Of a stretch of 10,878 nt of DNA, positions 1-7,534 are shown in pieces. Source of the stretch: Bacillota bacterium (GTDB taxonomy: Bacteria > Bacillota > Clostridia > Lachnospirales > Lachnospiraceae); the NCBI GenBank assembly GCA_023435505.1, contig JAEYRR010000289.1:1-10878 (forward strand), given 5' to 3'. The notes under the pieces were generated by a model. It saw only the letters and a list, made by a program, of their open reading frames with translations, made no database searches and was not told the origin of the DNA. Every line of letters begins with the position of its first letter. Position 1 is the stretch's first letter. A program made the translations under genes and the position numbers.

Positions 1-883
1 GGTTTATATAGAGGCGGCCAAGAAGAGAGGGGAGCCTTTGGATCATGTGTTGCTTTATGGACCTCCTGGTCTTGGTAAGACTACACTAGCGGGAATCATC
101 GCCAATGAGATGAATGTAAATATAAAGATTACATCAGGTCCAGCGATTGAAAAACCAGGGGAGATGGCAGCCATATTAAACAATCTTCAGGATGGGGATT
201 TGCTTTTTGTAGATGAAATCCATAGATTAAATCGCCAGGTAGAAGAGGTGCTATATCCTGCTATGGAGGATTACGCCATTGACATCGTCATTGGAAAAGG
301 GGCAACAGCCCGTTCTATCCGTTTAGAACTTCCAAAGTTTACTCTAGTAGGTGCTACTACGAGAGCGGGAATGCTAACGGCACCGTTAAGGGATCGTTTT
401 GGGGTAGTGAATCGGCTTGAGTTTTATACCAATGAGGAATTGACGGATATTATATTACGTTCTGCTAAAGTCTTAAATGTAGAGATTGAATTAGATGGGG
501 CGAGAGAGATGGCCAAACGTTCTAGAGGAACGCCACGACTAGCTAACCGTCTGTTAAAGAGAGTTCGTGACTTTGCCCAGGTAAAATATGATGGTAAGAT
601 TACCAAAGAGGTAGCTAAGTTTGCCCTAGATCTTTTGGAGGTAGACAAGCTGGGATTAGACAATATAGACCGAGAGATATTACTGGCCATGATAGAGAAG
701 TTTGGTGGAAGACCAGTTGGGCTAGATACCATTGCTGCGGCCATTGGAGAGGATTCTGGCACTATAGAAGACGTATATGAGCCATATCTGATTCAGAATG
801 GCTTACTTCAAAGAACCCCTAGAGGAAGAATGGTAACGGATCTGACATATGAACATTTTGGGCTTGAAAAGATGACGGAATGA
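1..883 (+). CDS. ruvB: Holliday junction branch migration helicase RuvB (5' end outside window)
   Basis: RuvB is the AAA+ ATPase that, as hexameric rings with RuvA, drives branch migration of Holliday junctions in recombination and repair. The frame is open from base 2, so the gene enters from the left edge. About 293 residues are visible against roughly 330-345 for the family, so some 40-50 N-terminal residues are missing. The apparent TTG start at 38 is internal, because the upstream codons read as the conserved [10 protein letters not shown] segment. Walker A (GPPGLGKTT) lies at 59-85 and Walker B (DEIH) at 212-223. The GATTRAG segment and the arginine-finger loop ending in RDRFG lie at 350-403. 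The C-terminal winged helix, with [17 protein letters not shown] and a final RTPRGR, is intact. ruvA would be expected just upstream. No convincing terminator follows it; a new promoter drives zapA. Identification is very secure. Confidence 0.98.
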   Translation, partial: VYIEAAKKRGEPLDHVLLYGPPGLGKTTLAGIIANEMNVNIKITSGPAIEKPGEMAAILNNLQDGDLLFVDEIHRLNRQVEEVLYPAMEDYAIDIVIGKGATARSIRLELPKFTLVGATTRAGMLTAPLRDRFGVVNRLEFYTNEELTDIILRSAKVLNVEIELDGAREMAKRSRGTPRLANRLLKRVRDFAQVKYDGKITKEVAKFALDLLEVDKLGLDNIDREILLAMIEKFGGRPVGLDTIAAAIGEDSGTIEDVYEPYLIQNGLLQRTPRGRMVTDLTYEHFGLEKMTE

Positions 884-911
884 GTATAACCCTTAAAAGG
901 ACATTTTTCTA

Positions 912-939
912 TTGTCATATGGTAAGTTTATGGTATAAT
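912..939 (+). promoter_or_regulatory. sigma-A promoter with extended -10, upstream of zapA
   Basis: The -35 box TTGTCA (912-917) is separated by 16 bp from a perfect -10 box TATAAT (934-939). TG one base ahead of the -10 (931-932) makes it an extended -10. It lies between the ruvB stop and zapA, about 58 bp upstream of the zapA ATG. An inverted repeat, TATGGT (929-934) and ACCATA (941-946), straddles the -10. Confidence 0.8.
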
Positions 940-997
940 GACCATAGTGGTGTAGGAGAAAAGAACGTATATACAAAAAACTTTAAGGGGCGGTTTC

Positions 998-1405
998 ATG
1001 GAAAAGAAAACGGATGTTGAAGTTATTATTAATAATAAAAAGTACGTCATATGTGGATATGAAAGCCCAGATTATTTAGAACAGATTGCGGTTTACATTA
1101 ATAAGAAACTGAATGTTCTGAAGAACGAAGATTGGTATAACCGCATTGAAACCGATTTAAAGAACGTTCTTTTAGAGGTTAATCTGGCTGATGATTATTT
1201 TAAGGCCGAGAAGAAGATTCGGGAATTGGAATCAGACCGTAGTCAGTCCAATGAGGATTTGTTTGATTTAAAGCATGATGCAGTGAGAAGGCAGACTGAG
1301 TTAGAACTCTTGCAGCATAAGATAGAGGATCTGGAGAAAAAGTATCAGGAAGCGCAAAAAACGATTATTGAGTTAAAGGCAAAGCTTGATGCTACAAAAC
1401 GATAA
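998..1405 (+). CDS. zapA: Cell division protein ZapA
   Basis: ZapA is a small cytoplasmic protein that binds FtsZ and bundles its protofilaments, stabilising the Z ring. The 135-residue product has the usual ZapA layout. The N-terminal globular part (about residues 1-55) carries VEVIINNKKYVICGYES followed by a YLEQIAVYINKKL helix. A long charged helix then runs to the C-terminus (about 60-135) with coiled-coil-like spacing (LELLQHKIEDLEKKYQEAQ). ATG 998 is preceded by AAGGGG (985-990) at 7 nt. The gene has its own extended -10 promoter and ends in an intrinsic terminator, so it is probably monocistronic. A tail of about 130 residues is longer than in the shortest homologues but common in clostridia. 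The family call is well supported by the N-terminal motif and by its position after ruvB. Confidence 0.9.
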   Translation: MEKKTDVEVIINNKKYVICGYESPDYLEQIAVYINKKLNVLKNEDWYNRIETDLKNVLLEVNLADDYFKAEKKIRELESDRSQSNEDLFDLKHDAVRRQTELELLQHKIEDLEKKYQEAQKTIIELKAKLDATKR

Positions 1406-1412
1406 GAAAAGG

Positions 1413-1446
1413 AAGGCTGTATATGGGGAACCTGACAGCCTTTTTT
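1413..1446 (+). terminator. Intrinsic terminator after zapA
   Basis: AAGGCTGT (1413-1420) pairs perfectly with ACAGCCTT (1435-1442) across a 14-nt loop. A T run at 1441-1446 follows, and the hairpin begins 8 nt after the zapA stop. Confidence 0.9.
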
Positions 1447-1460
1447 GTATCATAGAAGCA

Positions 1461-1489
1461 AGTAAGTGGTTGTATGTAAAACACTTACT
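1461..1489. repeat. 8-bp inverted repeat upstream of the U32 gene
   Basis: AGTAAGTG (1461-1468) and CACTTACT (1482-1489) are perfect inverted copies 13 nt apart, ending 25 nt before the U32 start codon. It could be an operator or a weak RNA hairpin in the leader. The four Ts after it (1494-1497) are too few for a confident terminator. No convincing sigma-A promoter could be picked in 1447-1514. Confidence 0.45.
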
Positions 1490-1514
1490 ACAGTTTTAAA
1501 AAGATAGGAGTTTT

Positions 1515-3959
1515 ATGAGAAAGATTGAAATACTTGCCCCAGCAGGGTCATATGAGACAATGGTGGCTGCTATTAATGGTGGCTGTGATGCAGTCTATGT
1601 AGGTGGCAGTGCATTTGGAGCCCGAGCATATGCCAATAATTTTAATGAAGAGGAACTGTTAAGAGCGATTGAATATGTCCATATACATGGCAAACAATTA
1701 TTTCTTACTGTCAATACATTGTTAAAAGACGAGGAAATAAAGAAAGAATTATTTGAGTATCTGAAAAAGCCTTATGAAGCTGGTTTGGATGCAGTAATCG
1801 TACAGGACGTAGGGGTCATGCACTTTATACATGCGAATTTTCCAAATCTACAGATTCATGCATCTACTCAGATGACTCTTACTATGGCAGAAGGGGCTGA
1901 ATTATTAAAACAATATGGGGTAACCAGATTGGTGACTAGCAGGGAACTTAGCCTTAAAGAAATAAAAACAATACGAAATCACACGGATCTTGAGATAGAG
2001 AGCTTTGTTCATGGTGCCTTATGCTATAGCTATTCCGGACAATGTCTTATGAGTAGTATGTTAGGTGGCAGAAGCGGTAATCGTGGACGTTGTGCTCAGA
2101 CCTGCCGTATGCCATATGAATTAAAGGAAGATGGTAATACAATATCCGATAAAAAGAAACCATTTCTACTTAGCCCAAAGGATATCTGTACCTTAACCAT
2201 TATTCCGCAGTTAGTTGAGTCCGGTATAGATTCCTTTAAAATTGAAGGACGGATGAAACGTCCGGAGTATGCAGCCTACGTCGCCTTTTTATATCGTAAA
2301 TATGTGGACTTATACCAGACGTTAGGGGCTGAGGGTTATGAGAACTACCTTCAGAAAAATCAAAAAGAGTTTGATCAAGATATCGCTAATGTTATGGATC
2401 TTTATAACAGAGGCAATTTCAGTACAGGTTATTATACCAGTCATAATGGAAAGCAGATGATGTCGCCAGAACGTCCAAACCACAATGGAGTGTTAGTAGG
2501 ACGAGTAAAGGCAGTTAAGAAGAATCAGGCAGTCATTAAACTGGAAAAAGAGGTCTTTAGTCAAGATGTCCTGGAAATTAGGGGTAAAAACAATGAGTTC
2601 TATGAATATACGTTAAAAAATGGAGCACAGTCCGGAGCAACTATAGCCTCTAACTTCAAGTATGGGCTTTCTTTTACCGAAGGAGATTTGGTGTATCGTA
2701 CAAAAAATCAGCATCTACTGGATGAGTTACAGGAACGGTTTATGAAACAGAATAAAAAAGTGCCTGTTACCATGAGATTTATTGCTGACAATAAAAACCC
2801 AATGAGATTAATTCTGACCTGTAGAGACTATGAATGTATGGTAAGCGGGGCAGTTGCTCAGTCTGCTAATAAACAACCGGCAACGAAGGAAACCATTGAA
2901 AAACAGTTAAAGAAATTAAATGATACTGAGTTTGTACTGGATGGTTTTACTGTAGAGCTTATGGGCCAATTATTTATTCCAGTCAGTTCCTTAAATGACC
3001 TACGTAGAGAAGGAATTGTCAAATTAAAGGAGACGATTGCAGCTTCCTATACAAGAAATCCTGCAACCATTCAGGCCAAAGTTACTTCTACAGGAAATAT
3101 AATAACTGGTATGGAAACCATGAAGGAAGAGAAACCGGGATTAGTTGCCTGCGTGGCAAATAAAGAACAATTAAGCGTTGCCAATGAGTATGAGGAAATT
3201 AGTGCAATCTATTACCGGATGGATCAGATTGATCTGAACGAAGGTTTTGCTCTAGGTAAAATGACGAAGAAGGATTTTTATCTCATTATGCCTCATGTCT
3301 TTCGCCAGGATACCTATGAATTGTTTGAAAGACAGTGGAAGGAACTTAATTCTACAGGTGTAGATTCACAAACTTCCGGTGTTAAGGGCTTTGTAATCCA
3401 TTCTCTTGAGGAACTGAGCTTTGCAAAGAAATACTTCAACGACAGATTTTGTTTTATACTTGATTACAGTATGTATACAATGAACCAAGAATCTAGAGAA
3501 TTTTATATAGAGCAGGGAATTACACATTTTACAGCTCCACTGGAGTTAAATGATAAGGAACTTAAGGAACTTAGATGTAAGGAATGTGATTATATTGTCT
3601 ATGGTCATGTTCCTCTTATGACTTCTGCTCAGTGTGTACTAAAGAATACCAAAGGCTGTACCCATAAGACAGGATTGTATGAATTAAAGGATCGCTATGA
3701 TAAGAATTTTATAGTATATAATTATTGTAGATATTGCTATAATGTTATATACAATGCGGATCCAATTGTGTTATTGAATCAAAGTGAGGAGATACTAAAA
3801 CTGTCTCCAAAGAATCTGCGTCTGGATTTTACCATAGAAAATGGAAGAGAGGTCCAGAAAGTAATCGAAGCATATTTAGGAACCTTTTATCATCATGAAG
3901 AGACAGAGATTGCAGTTAAAAGTTTTACAAAAGGACATTTTAAGCGGGGTATTGAGTAG
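1515..3959 (+). CDS. Long U32-family protein (peptidase U32 / RlhA-TrhP type, probable RNA hydroxylase)
   Basis: The family was historically called collagenase-like peptidase U32. Characterised members RlhA (YdcP) and TrhP (YegQ) instead carry out prephenate-dependent hydroxylation of 23S rRNA C2501 or tRNA U34, so an RNA-modifying role is the better inference here. Residues 5-40 show the start motif ILAPAGSYETM...DAVYVGG. Residues 163-197 hold the U32 signature (SFVHGALCYSYSGQC) with four family-type cysteines, C170, C177, C193 and C197, probably iron-sulfur ligands. The middle (about 380-520) looks like the DUF3656 insert of RlhA. A C-terminal section adds six cysteines (C688, C691, C707, C715, C738, C741). 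At 814 residues it is longer than E. coli RlhA (about 650), as is usual in Clostridia. AGGAG (1506-1510) lies 4 nt before ATG. The SEDS gene starts 8 nt downstream, implying one transcript. Family is secure; exact substrate is not. Confidence 0.9.
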   Translation: MRKIEILAPAGSYETMVAAINGGCDAVYVGGSAFGARAYANNFNEEELLRAIEYVHIHGKQLFLTVNTLLKDEEIKKELFEYLKKPYEAGLDAVIVQDVGVMHFIHANFPNLQIHASTQMTLTMAEGAELLKQYGVTRLVTSRELSLKEIKTIRNHTDLEIESFVHGALCYSYSGQCLMSSMLGGRSGNRGRCAQTCRMPYELKEDGNTISDKKKPFLLSPKDICTLTIIPQLVESGIDSFKIEGRMKRPEYAAYVAFLYRKYVDLYQTLGAEGYENYLQKNQKEFDQDIANVMDLYNRGNFSTGYYTSHNGKQMMSPERPNHNGVLVGRVKAVKKNQAVIKLEKEVFSQDVLEIRGKNNEFYEYTLKNGAQSGATIASNFKYGLSFTEGDLVYRTKNQHLLDELQERFMKQNKKVPVTMRFIADNKNPMRLILTCRDYECMVSGAVAQSANKQPATKETIEKQLKKLNDTEFVLDGFTVELMGQLFIPVSSLNDLRREGIVKLKETIAASYTRNPATIQAKVTSTGNIITGMETMKEEKPGLVACVANKEQLSVANEYEEISAIYYRMDQIDLNEGFALGKMTKKDFYLIMPHVFRQDTYELFERQWKELNSTGVDSQTSGVKGFVIHSLEELSFAKKYFNDRFCFILDYSMYTMNQESREFYIEQGITHFTAPLELNDKELKELRCKECDYIVYGHVPLMTSAQCVLKNTKGCTHKTGLYELKDRYDKNFIVYNYCRYCYNVIYNADPIVLLNQSEEILKLSPKNLRLDFTIENGREVQKVIEAYLGTFYHHEETEIAVKSFTKGHFKRGIE

Positions 3960-3963
3960 GTGA
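3958..3963 (+). promoter_or_regulatory. Ribosome binding site of the SEDS gene overlapping the U32 stop codon
   Basis: AGGTGA begins inside the TAG stop (3957-3959) of the U32 gene and sits 4 nt before ATG 3968. Termination on the first gene would free this site, which suggests translational coupling. It supports the 3968 start. Confidence 0.6.
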
Positions 3964-3967
3964 AAAA

Positions 3968-5386
3968 ATGGAAAGTATCATAATAACGGTTTTAAAGTAT
4001 GTCATTTGTATCTTAATAAATGTGTATACCTTGTATAGTTTCATTGTATTCAGACGTAAGAATAATAGCGGGAAGGCGTATGTCTATCGCATCCAGACTT
4101 TGCTGATGTTTCTTACACACGCAGCCTGTTTTCTCTGTATTTTTCTAGGTAATGACCTTTCTAATATGGAGACGGTGATTAAGCTAAGCGTATTTTATGC
4201 AGCCCAGGTTGCAGTCTTCATCTTTGCAATTATTTTGTATAAGGTATCTTATAAAAAGTTATCTATACTGGTGTTTAATAACATGTTGATGCTTCTGATG
4301 CTAGGCCTTGTGATGCTAACAAGACTAGATTTCGAAGGGGCAGTCAGACAGTTCATATTTATATGTTCAGGGCTTGGCCTATGTATTATCATACCGTTTT
4401 TTATTAAGAAAATACGGTATCTCAAAGAGTTTGGCTGGTTATATGGTTTCCTTGGCTTACTTTGCCTAATAGTAGTACTGATATTTGGAAAAGCCAAGTA
4501 TGGTGCTAAAAATTGGATTTTCATTGGTAGCGTAGGATTACAGCCATCGGAGTTTGTCAAAATCCTATATGTATTTTTTGTAGCCTCTTGTTTTAGCAAG
4601 GCTAAGGATTTTAAAGCAGTAGTAAAGGTATCGCTACTTGCGGCCATCCATGTTATTGTTTTGGTGCTTTCAAAGGATTTAGGTGGAGCTCTTATCTACT
4701 TTATGACCTATCTGGTAATGTTATATGTTGCAACCTGTAATGTTTTCTACCTGGTTTCCGGTATTTTGGGCGGCTCTGGCGCGGCGGTTGCAGCTTACTA
4801 TATATTCAGTCATGTCCGTGTCCGTGTCATTGCTTGGAAGGATCCTTTTAGTCCGAACATAATCCAGAATGAAGGCTGGCAGTTGGCTCAGTCGCTATTT
4901 GCCATTGGAACGGGTGGCTGGTTTGGTATGGGACTTACCAAAGGTTTACCGACTAGTATACCGGTAGTATCCTCCGACTTTATTTTTTCGGCAATTATGG
5001 AAGAAATGGGTGGAATAGTTGGCATTTGTATTATTTTAATATGTTTAAGCTGTTTCCTTATGTTTATCAATATTTCCTTAAAGATGCGCGATGATTTTTA
5101 TCGGCTGATTGCATTGGGACTAAGTGTACTCTACATGTTCCAGGTATTTTTAGCGATTGGTGGTGTGACAAAGTTTATTCCTTCTACAGGAGTTACATTG
5201 CCATTGATTAGTAGTGGGGGTAGTTCCATTCTGACATCATTAATTATGTTTAGTATCATTCAGGGCTTATATGTTTTAAATCAAGATGAGGTAGATGCAA
5301 TTGAAAAAGAAAAAAGAGAGAGAAGTCAATATAGAGCAAATGTACGGAAACCAAATGGATACTCCGATGAAGAACAAGGCTACTAA
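3968..5386 (+). CDS. SEDS-family peptidoglycan glycosyltransferase (FtsW/RodA/SpoVE)
   Basis: SEDS proteins are polytopic membrane enzymes that polymerise lipid II into glycan strands together with a class B PBP. The 472-residue product is mostly hydrophobic, with ten or more likely membrane segments. Signature motifs are GAKNWIFIGSVGLQPSE (QPSE at 192-195), SKDLGG (235-240), GWQLAQSLFAIGTGGWFGMG (303-322), SSDFIFSAIMEEMG (335-348) and TGVTLPLISSGGSS (407-420). D337 in SSDFIF corresponds to the Asp essential in RodA. The N-terminus has about 150 residues of membrane segments before the canonical core. That makes it longer than typical FtsW/RodA (360-400) and more like actinobacterial RodA (about 470). 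The PBP gene overlaps its 3' end, so it is the probable partner. Sequence alone does not decide between elongation, division and sporulation; the upstream zapA only hints at division. Confidence 0.93.
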   Translation: MESIIITVLKYVICILINVYTLYSFIVFRRKNNSGKAYVYRIQTLLMFLTHAACFLCIFLGNDLSNMETVIKLSVFYAAQVAVFIFAIILYKVSYKKLSILVFNNMLMLLMLGLVMLTRLDFEGAVRQFIFICSGLGLCIIIPFFIKKIRYLKEFGWLYGFLGLLCLIVVLIFGKAKYGAKNWIFIGSVGLQPSEFVKILYVFFVASCFSKAKDFKAVVKVSLLAAIHVIVLVLSKDLGGALIYFMTYLVMLYVATCNVFYLVSGILGGSGAAVAAYYIFSHVRVRVIAWKDPFSPNIIQNEGWQLAQSLFAIGTGGWFGMGLTKGLPTSIPVVSSDFIFSAIMEEMGGIVGICIILICLSCFLMFINISLKMRDDFYRLIALGLSVLYMFQVFLAIGGVTKFIPSTGVTLPLISSGGSSILTSLIMFSIIQGLYVLNQDEVDAIEKEKRERSQYRANVRKPNGYSDEEQGY

Positions 5387-6797
5387 GAAGAAGCGTAATC
5401 GAGAGCTTTTGGTTGTGACGTATGCGTTTGTTTTTATGGTTGTAGGAATGATTGCCTATATTATTCGTTTTGAACTAGTAGATAGTAAACAGGTTATCAA
5501 TAACAGCTATAACAAAAGAGCAAATCTGTTGGAAGAGACGATACAGAGAGGTATGATATTAGGAAGTGGAGGAGAGATTCTTGCCAAATCGGAATATGAC
5601 AGTTCTGGTAATATGGTAAGAGTGTATCCCTATGGTTCCTTGTTCAGTCATACAGTAGGCAGATATGAGAAGTCAAAAACTGGTTTGGAAAATAGTATGA
5701 GCTTTACGTTGCTCACTTCTAGCATTAATGGACTAGAGAAAGCTTGGAACGGGTTGAATGGACAAAAGAGTAAAGGTGACAATATAAAAACCACTCTGGA
5801 TGTTAATCTGACAGAGGTAGTAAATGATGCCCTTGGTAATTATAAAGGAGCTGTAGTCGTCATGGAACCGAGTACAGGAAGAATTCTGTCGATGGTGTCC
5901 AAACCGGATTATAATCCTAATACGGTATCAAAGGACTGGGATAAAATCATTAGTTTAGAGGACAAGGATTCGGTGCTAATTAATCGTGCAACTCAGTCCA
6001 CATATCCGCCTGGCTCTATCTTTAAAATTATAACTACTTTAGCTTACATTAGAGATCATGCAGATTATGAGTCCTTTTCTTATGATTGTCATGGAAGATT
6101 TCAAACAGATCGCAAAGATGTAGAGTGTTATAAAGGAAAAAGACATGGCAAACTTGATTTGAACAGTGCCTTTGCAAAATCATGTAATGGTGCCTTTGCT
6201 AAGATGTTGTCCGAAACGTCTTATGATACTTTTATGAGTACAGCAAAGCAGCTTCTGTTTAATACTTCCTTTGATAAACTAAGCATTCCTGTTAAGGGAA
6301 GTAAGGTTACGTATAATAAAACAGATGATTTGTGGATGACAGCACAGACTGCTATCGGTCAAGGTGAGACAACCACTAATCCTATGCACATGGCGATGAT
6401 TGTTTCTGCCATTGCCAATGATGGAAAACTAATGAATCCATATATGGTAGATGAAGTTTTAAATGCTGATCAGGAAACAATAAAGACCTTCTTGCCTAGC
6501 ACCTATACGACCTTAATGACCAGTAAAGAGGCTGAAATTCTTTCAGGCCTCATGGAATCTGTTGTTACCTCTGGAACGGCTACCTCTTTGAAAAATAAGA
6601 AGTATACAGTTGCCGGTAAGACGGGAACAGCTGAAAAATCAGGAGAAGAGCCTTATGTTTGGTTTGTCGGATATTCCTCTACAGACGAAAAGGCTGATAT
6701 TGCGGTTAGTGTTTGCATTGAAGAAGGTGGTTCTAGCACTGAAGTAGCGGTTCCAATAGCGAAAAAGATTTTTAAAGAGTATTACCAACACAAATAA
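5367..6797 (+). CDS. Class B penicillin-binding protein (PbpA/FtsI-like transpeptidase)
   Basis: This is a single-pass membrane D,D-transpeptidase that crosslinks peptidoglycan and is the natural partner of the SEDS enzyme it overlaps. Numbering from the longest ORF (ATG 5295): membrane anchor at about 38-58, an N-terminal RGMILGSGGEILA segment (85-97) like the PBP-dimer RGxI motif, and a transpeptidase domain from about 185. All three catalytic motifs are present: S241-IFK (DNA 6015-6026), SCN (296-298) and KTG (442-444, DNA 6618-6626). There is no glycosyltransferase domain. The size, about 476-500 residues, matches actinobacterial PbpA. The start is uncertain. ATG 5295 would overlap the SEDS gene by 92 bp; 5340, 5355 and 5367 are alternatives, all with weak ribosome binding sites. 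I chose 5367 because it puts a basic stretch (MKNKATKKKRNREL) just before the anchor with only 20 bp overlap. Confidence 0.92.
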   Translation: MKNKATKKKRNRELLVVTYAFVFMVVGMIAYIIRFELVDSKQVINNSYNKRANLLEETIQRGMILGSGGEILAKSEYDSSGNMVRVYPYGSLFSHTVGRYEKSKTGLENSMSFTLLTSSINGLEKAWNGLNGQKSKGDNIKTTLDVNLTEVVNDALGNYKGAVVVMEPSTGRILSMVSKPDYNPNTVSKDWDKIISLEDKDSVLINRATQSTYPPGSIFKIITTLAYIRDHADYESFSYDCHGRFQTDRKDVECYKGKRHGKLDLNSAFAKSCNGAFAKMLSETSYDTFMSTAKQLLFNTSFDKLSIPVKGSKVTYNKTDDLWMTAQTAIGQGETTTNPMHMAMIVSAIANDGKLMNPYMVDEVLNADQETIKTFLPSTYTTLMTSKEAEILSGLMESVVTSGTATSLKNKKYTVAGKTGTAEKSGEEPYVWFVGYSSTDEKADIAVSVCIEEGGSSTEVAVPIAKKIFKEYYQHK

Positions 6798-6800
6798 ACT

Positions 6801-6839
6801 ATTTCGATTAAAATCTTGCTGAATTCCTATATTTCGATT
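6801..6839. repeat. Two direct ATTTCGATT repeats upstream of the Nudix promoter
   Basis: Identical 9-bp copies lie at 6801-6809 and 6831-6839, exactly 30 bp apart (about three helical turns). Both follow CTAT or CTATAT. They sit 12 bp and 42 bp upstream of the -35 box of the next promoter, so they could be activator sites. They could also be chance in AT-rich spacer DNA. Confidence 0.3.
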
Positions 6840-6851
6840 GTATTTTACGGG

Positions 6852-6880
6852 TTGAAATAATATATGAAAAGAGTTATACT
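6852..6880 (+). promoter_or_regulatory. sigma-A promoter of the Nudix gene
   Basis: TTGAAA (6852-6857), a 17-bp spacer and TATACT (6875-6880) form a near-consensus promoter 45 bp upstream of the Nudix ATG. No clear terminator separates it from the PBP gene, so read-through is also possible. Confidence 0.75.
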
Positions 6881-6925
6881 TATCAACAAGTATATACACA
6901 CCAAATAGAAACAGGGGGCTTTGCA

Positions 6926-7378
6926 ATGATTGAGGCAACGAGCTGTGGCGGTGTGGTTATTTTCAGAGGTAAGATTTTACTCCTGTATAAAAATTATCGA
7001 AATAAGTATGAAGGCTGGGTTTTGCCAAAGGGGACCGTCGAAGAAGGCGAGGAGTACAAAGAAACTGCAATTCGGGAAGTGTGCGAAGAAACAGGAGTAC
7101 AGGCCTCTATTATCAAATACGTCGGGAAAAGTCAATATAGTTTTAGTACACCCCTTGATACTGTAATAAAAGACGTTCATTGGTATCTCATGATGTCAGA
7201 TAGTTATTATAGCAAACCACAACGTGAAGAGTTTTTTATGGATTCTGGGTATTATAAATTCCATGAAGCCTACCACTTATTAAAGTTCTCCAATGAAAAG
7301 CAGATTCTTGAGAAAGCTTATAATGAGTATCTGTATTTAAAGAAGAGTAATCTTTGGGGAAACAGAAAGTATTTTTAG
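6926..7378 (+). CDS. Nudix hydrolase
   Basis: Nudix enzymes hydrolyse nucleoside diphosphates linked to another group (damaged NTPs, dinucleoside polyphosphates, ADP-ribose, capped RNA). The 150-residue product has a complete Nudix box at residues 36-58: G36 x5 E42 x7 R50-E51-V-C-E54-E55-T-G57-V58. The Glu residues that bind Mg2+ are all present. A preceding GWVLPKG (30-36) and an N-terminal SCGGVVIFRGKILLL strand fit the Ap4A-hydrolase/MutT-like fold. The C-terminal 50 residues, with aromatic-rich YYKFHEAYHLL, are not diagnostic of a substrate. AGGGGG (6913-6918) lies 7 nt before ATG, and a good promoter precedes it. A terminator follows, so it is probably a single-gene unit. The family is certain; the substrate is unknown. 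Confidence 0.93.
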   Translation: MIEATSCGGVVIFRGKILLLYKNYRNKYEGWVLPKGTVEEGEEYKETAIREVCEETGVQASIIKYVGKSQYSFSTPLDTVIKDVHWYLMMSDSYYSKPQREEFFMDSGYYKFHEAYHLLKFSNEKQILEKAYNEYLYLKKSNLWGNRKYF

Positions 7379-7408
7379 TGGAAATTGATATTTGATTGAA
7401 AGAATTAG

Positions 7409-7435
7409 AACCACCAGCCGTGCTGGTGGTTTATT
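7409..7435 (+). terminator. Terminator hairpin after the Nudix gene
   Basis: AACCACCAGC (7409-7418) pairs perfectly with GCTGGTGGTT (7422-7431) around a 3-nt loop, a 10-bp GC-rich stem. The T tract is short (TTTATTC), but position and stem strength support termination 30 nt after the stop codon. Confidence 0.75.
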
Positions 7436-7480
7436 CTGTCTAAGGGACTATTGCTGGTGTATGTCTTTTATTACTGGTCC

Positions 7481-7532
7481 AAAAAAAGTGCCCTAATCGG
7501 TAGAAATCTACTGATTAGGACACTTTTTATTT
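7481..7532. terminator. Long bidirectional terminator between convergent genes
   Basis: The left arm 7483-7503 and right arm 7508-7528 form a stem of about 21 bp, with one C/A mismatch, one G/T wobble and the loop AAAT (7504-7507). The A run (7481-7487) on the left and T run (7524-7528) on the right allow termination in either direction. It ends the minus-strand isomerase gene, which stops at 7535, and backs up the Nudix terminator. Confidence 0.88.
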
Positions 7533-7534
7533 TC

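Noticed and set aside
424-762. Minus-strand ORF of 112 aa inside ruvB
   Set aside because: It is antisense to highly conserved RuvB codons, with no ribosome binding site or recognisable domain; a shadow ORF.
884-912. CCTT-AA-AAGG followed by a T run after ruvB, possible terminator
   Set aside because: The stem is only 4 bp with a 2-nt loop, too weak to support a terminator call.
4249-4647. Minus-strand ORF of 132 aa inside the SEDS gene
   Set aside because: Antisense to conserved membrane-protein sequence, with low-information composition and no start signals.
7409-7528. Two adjacent hairpins considered as a possible small RNA gene or CRISPR-like repeat
   Set aside because: The hairpins differ in sequence, no promoter is evident between them, and their place between convergent genes is fully explained by termination.
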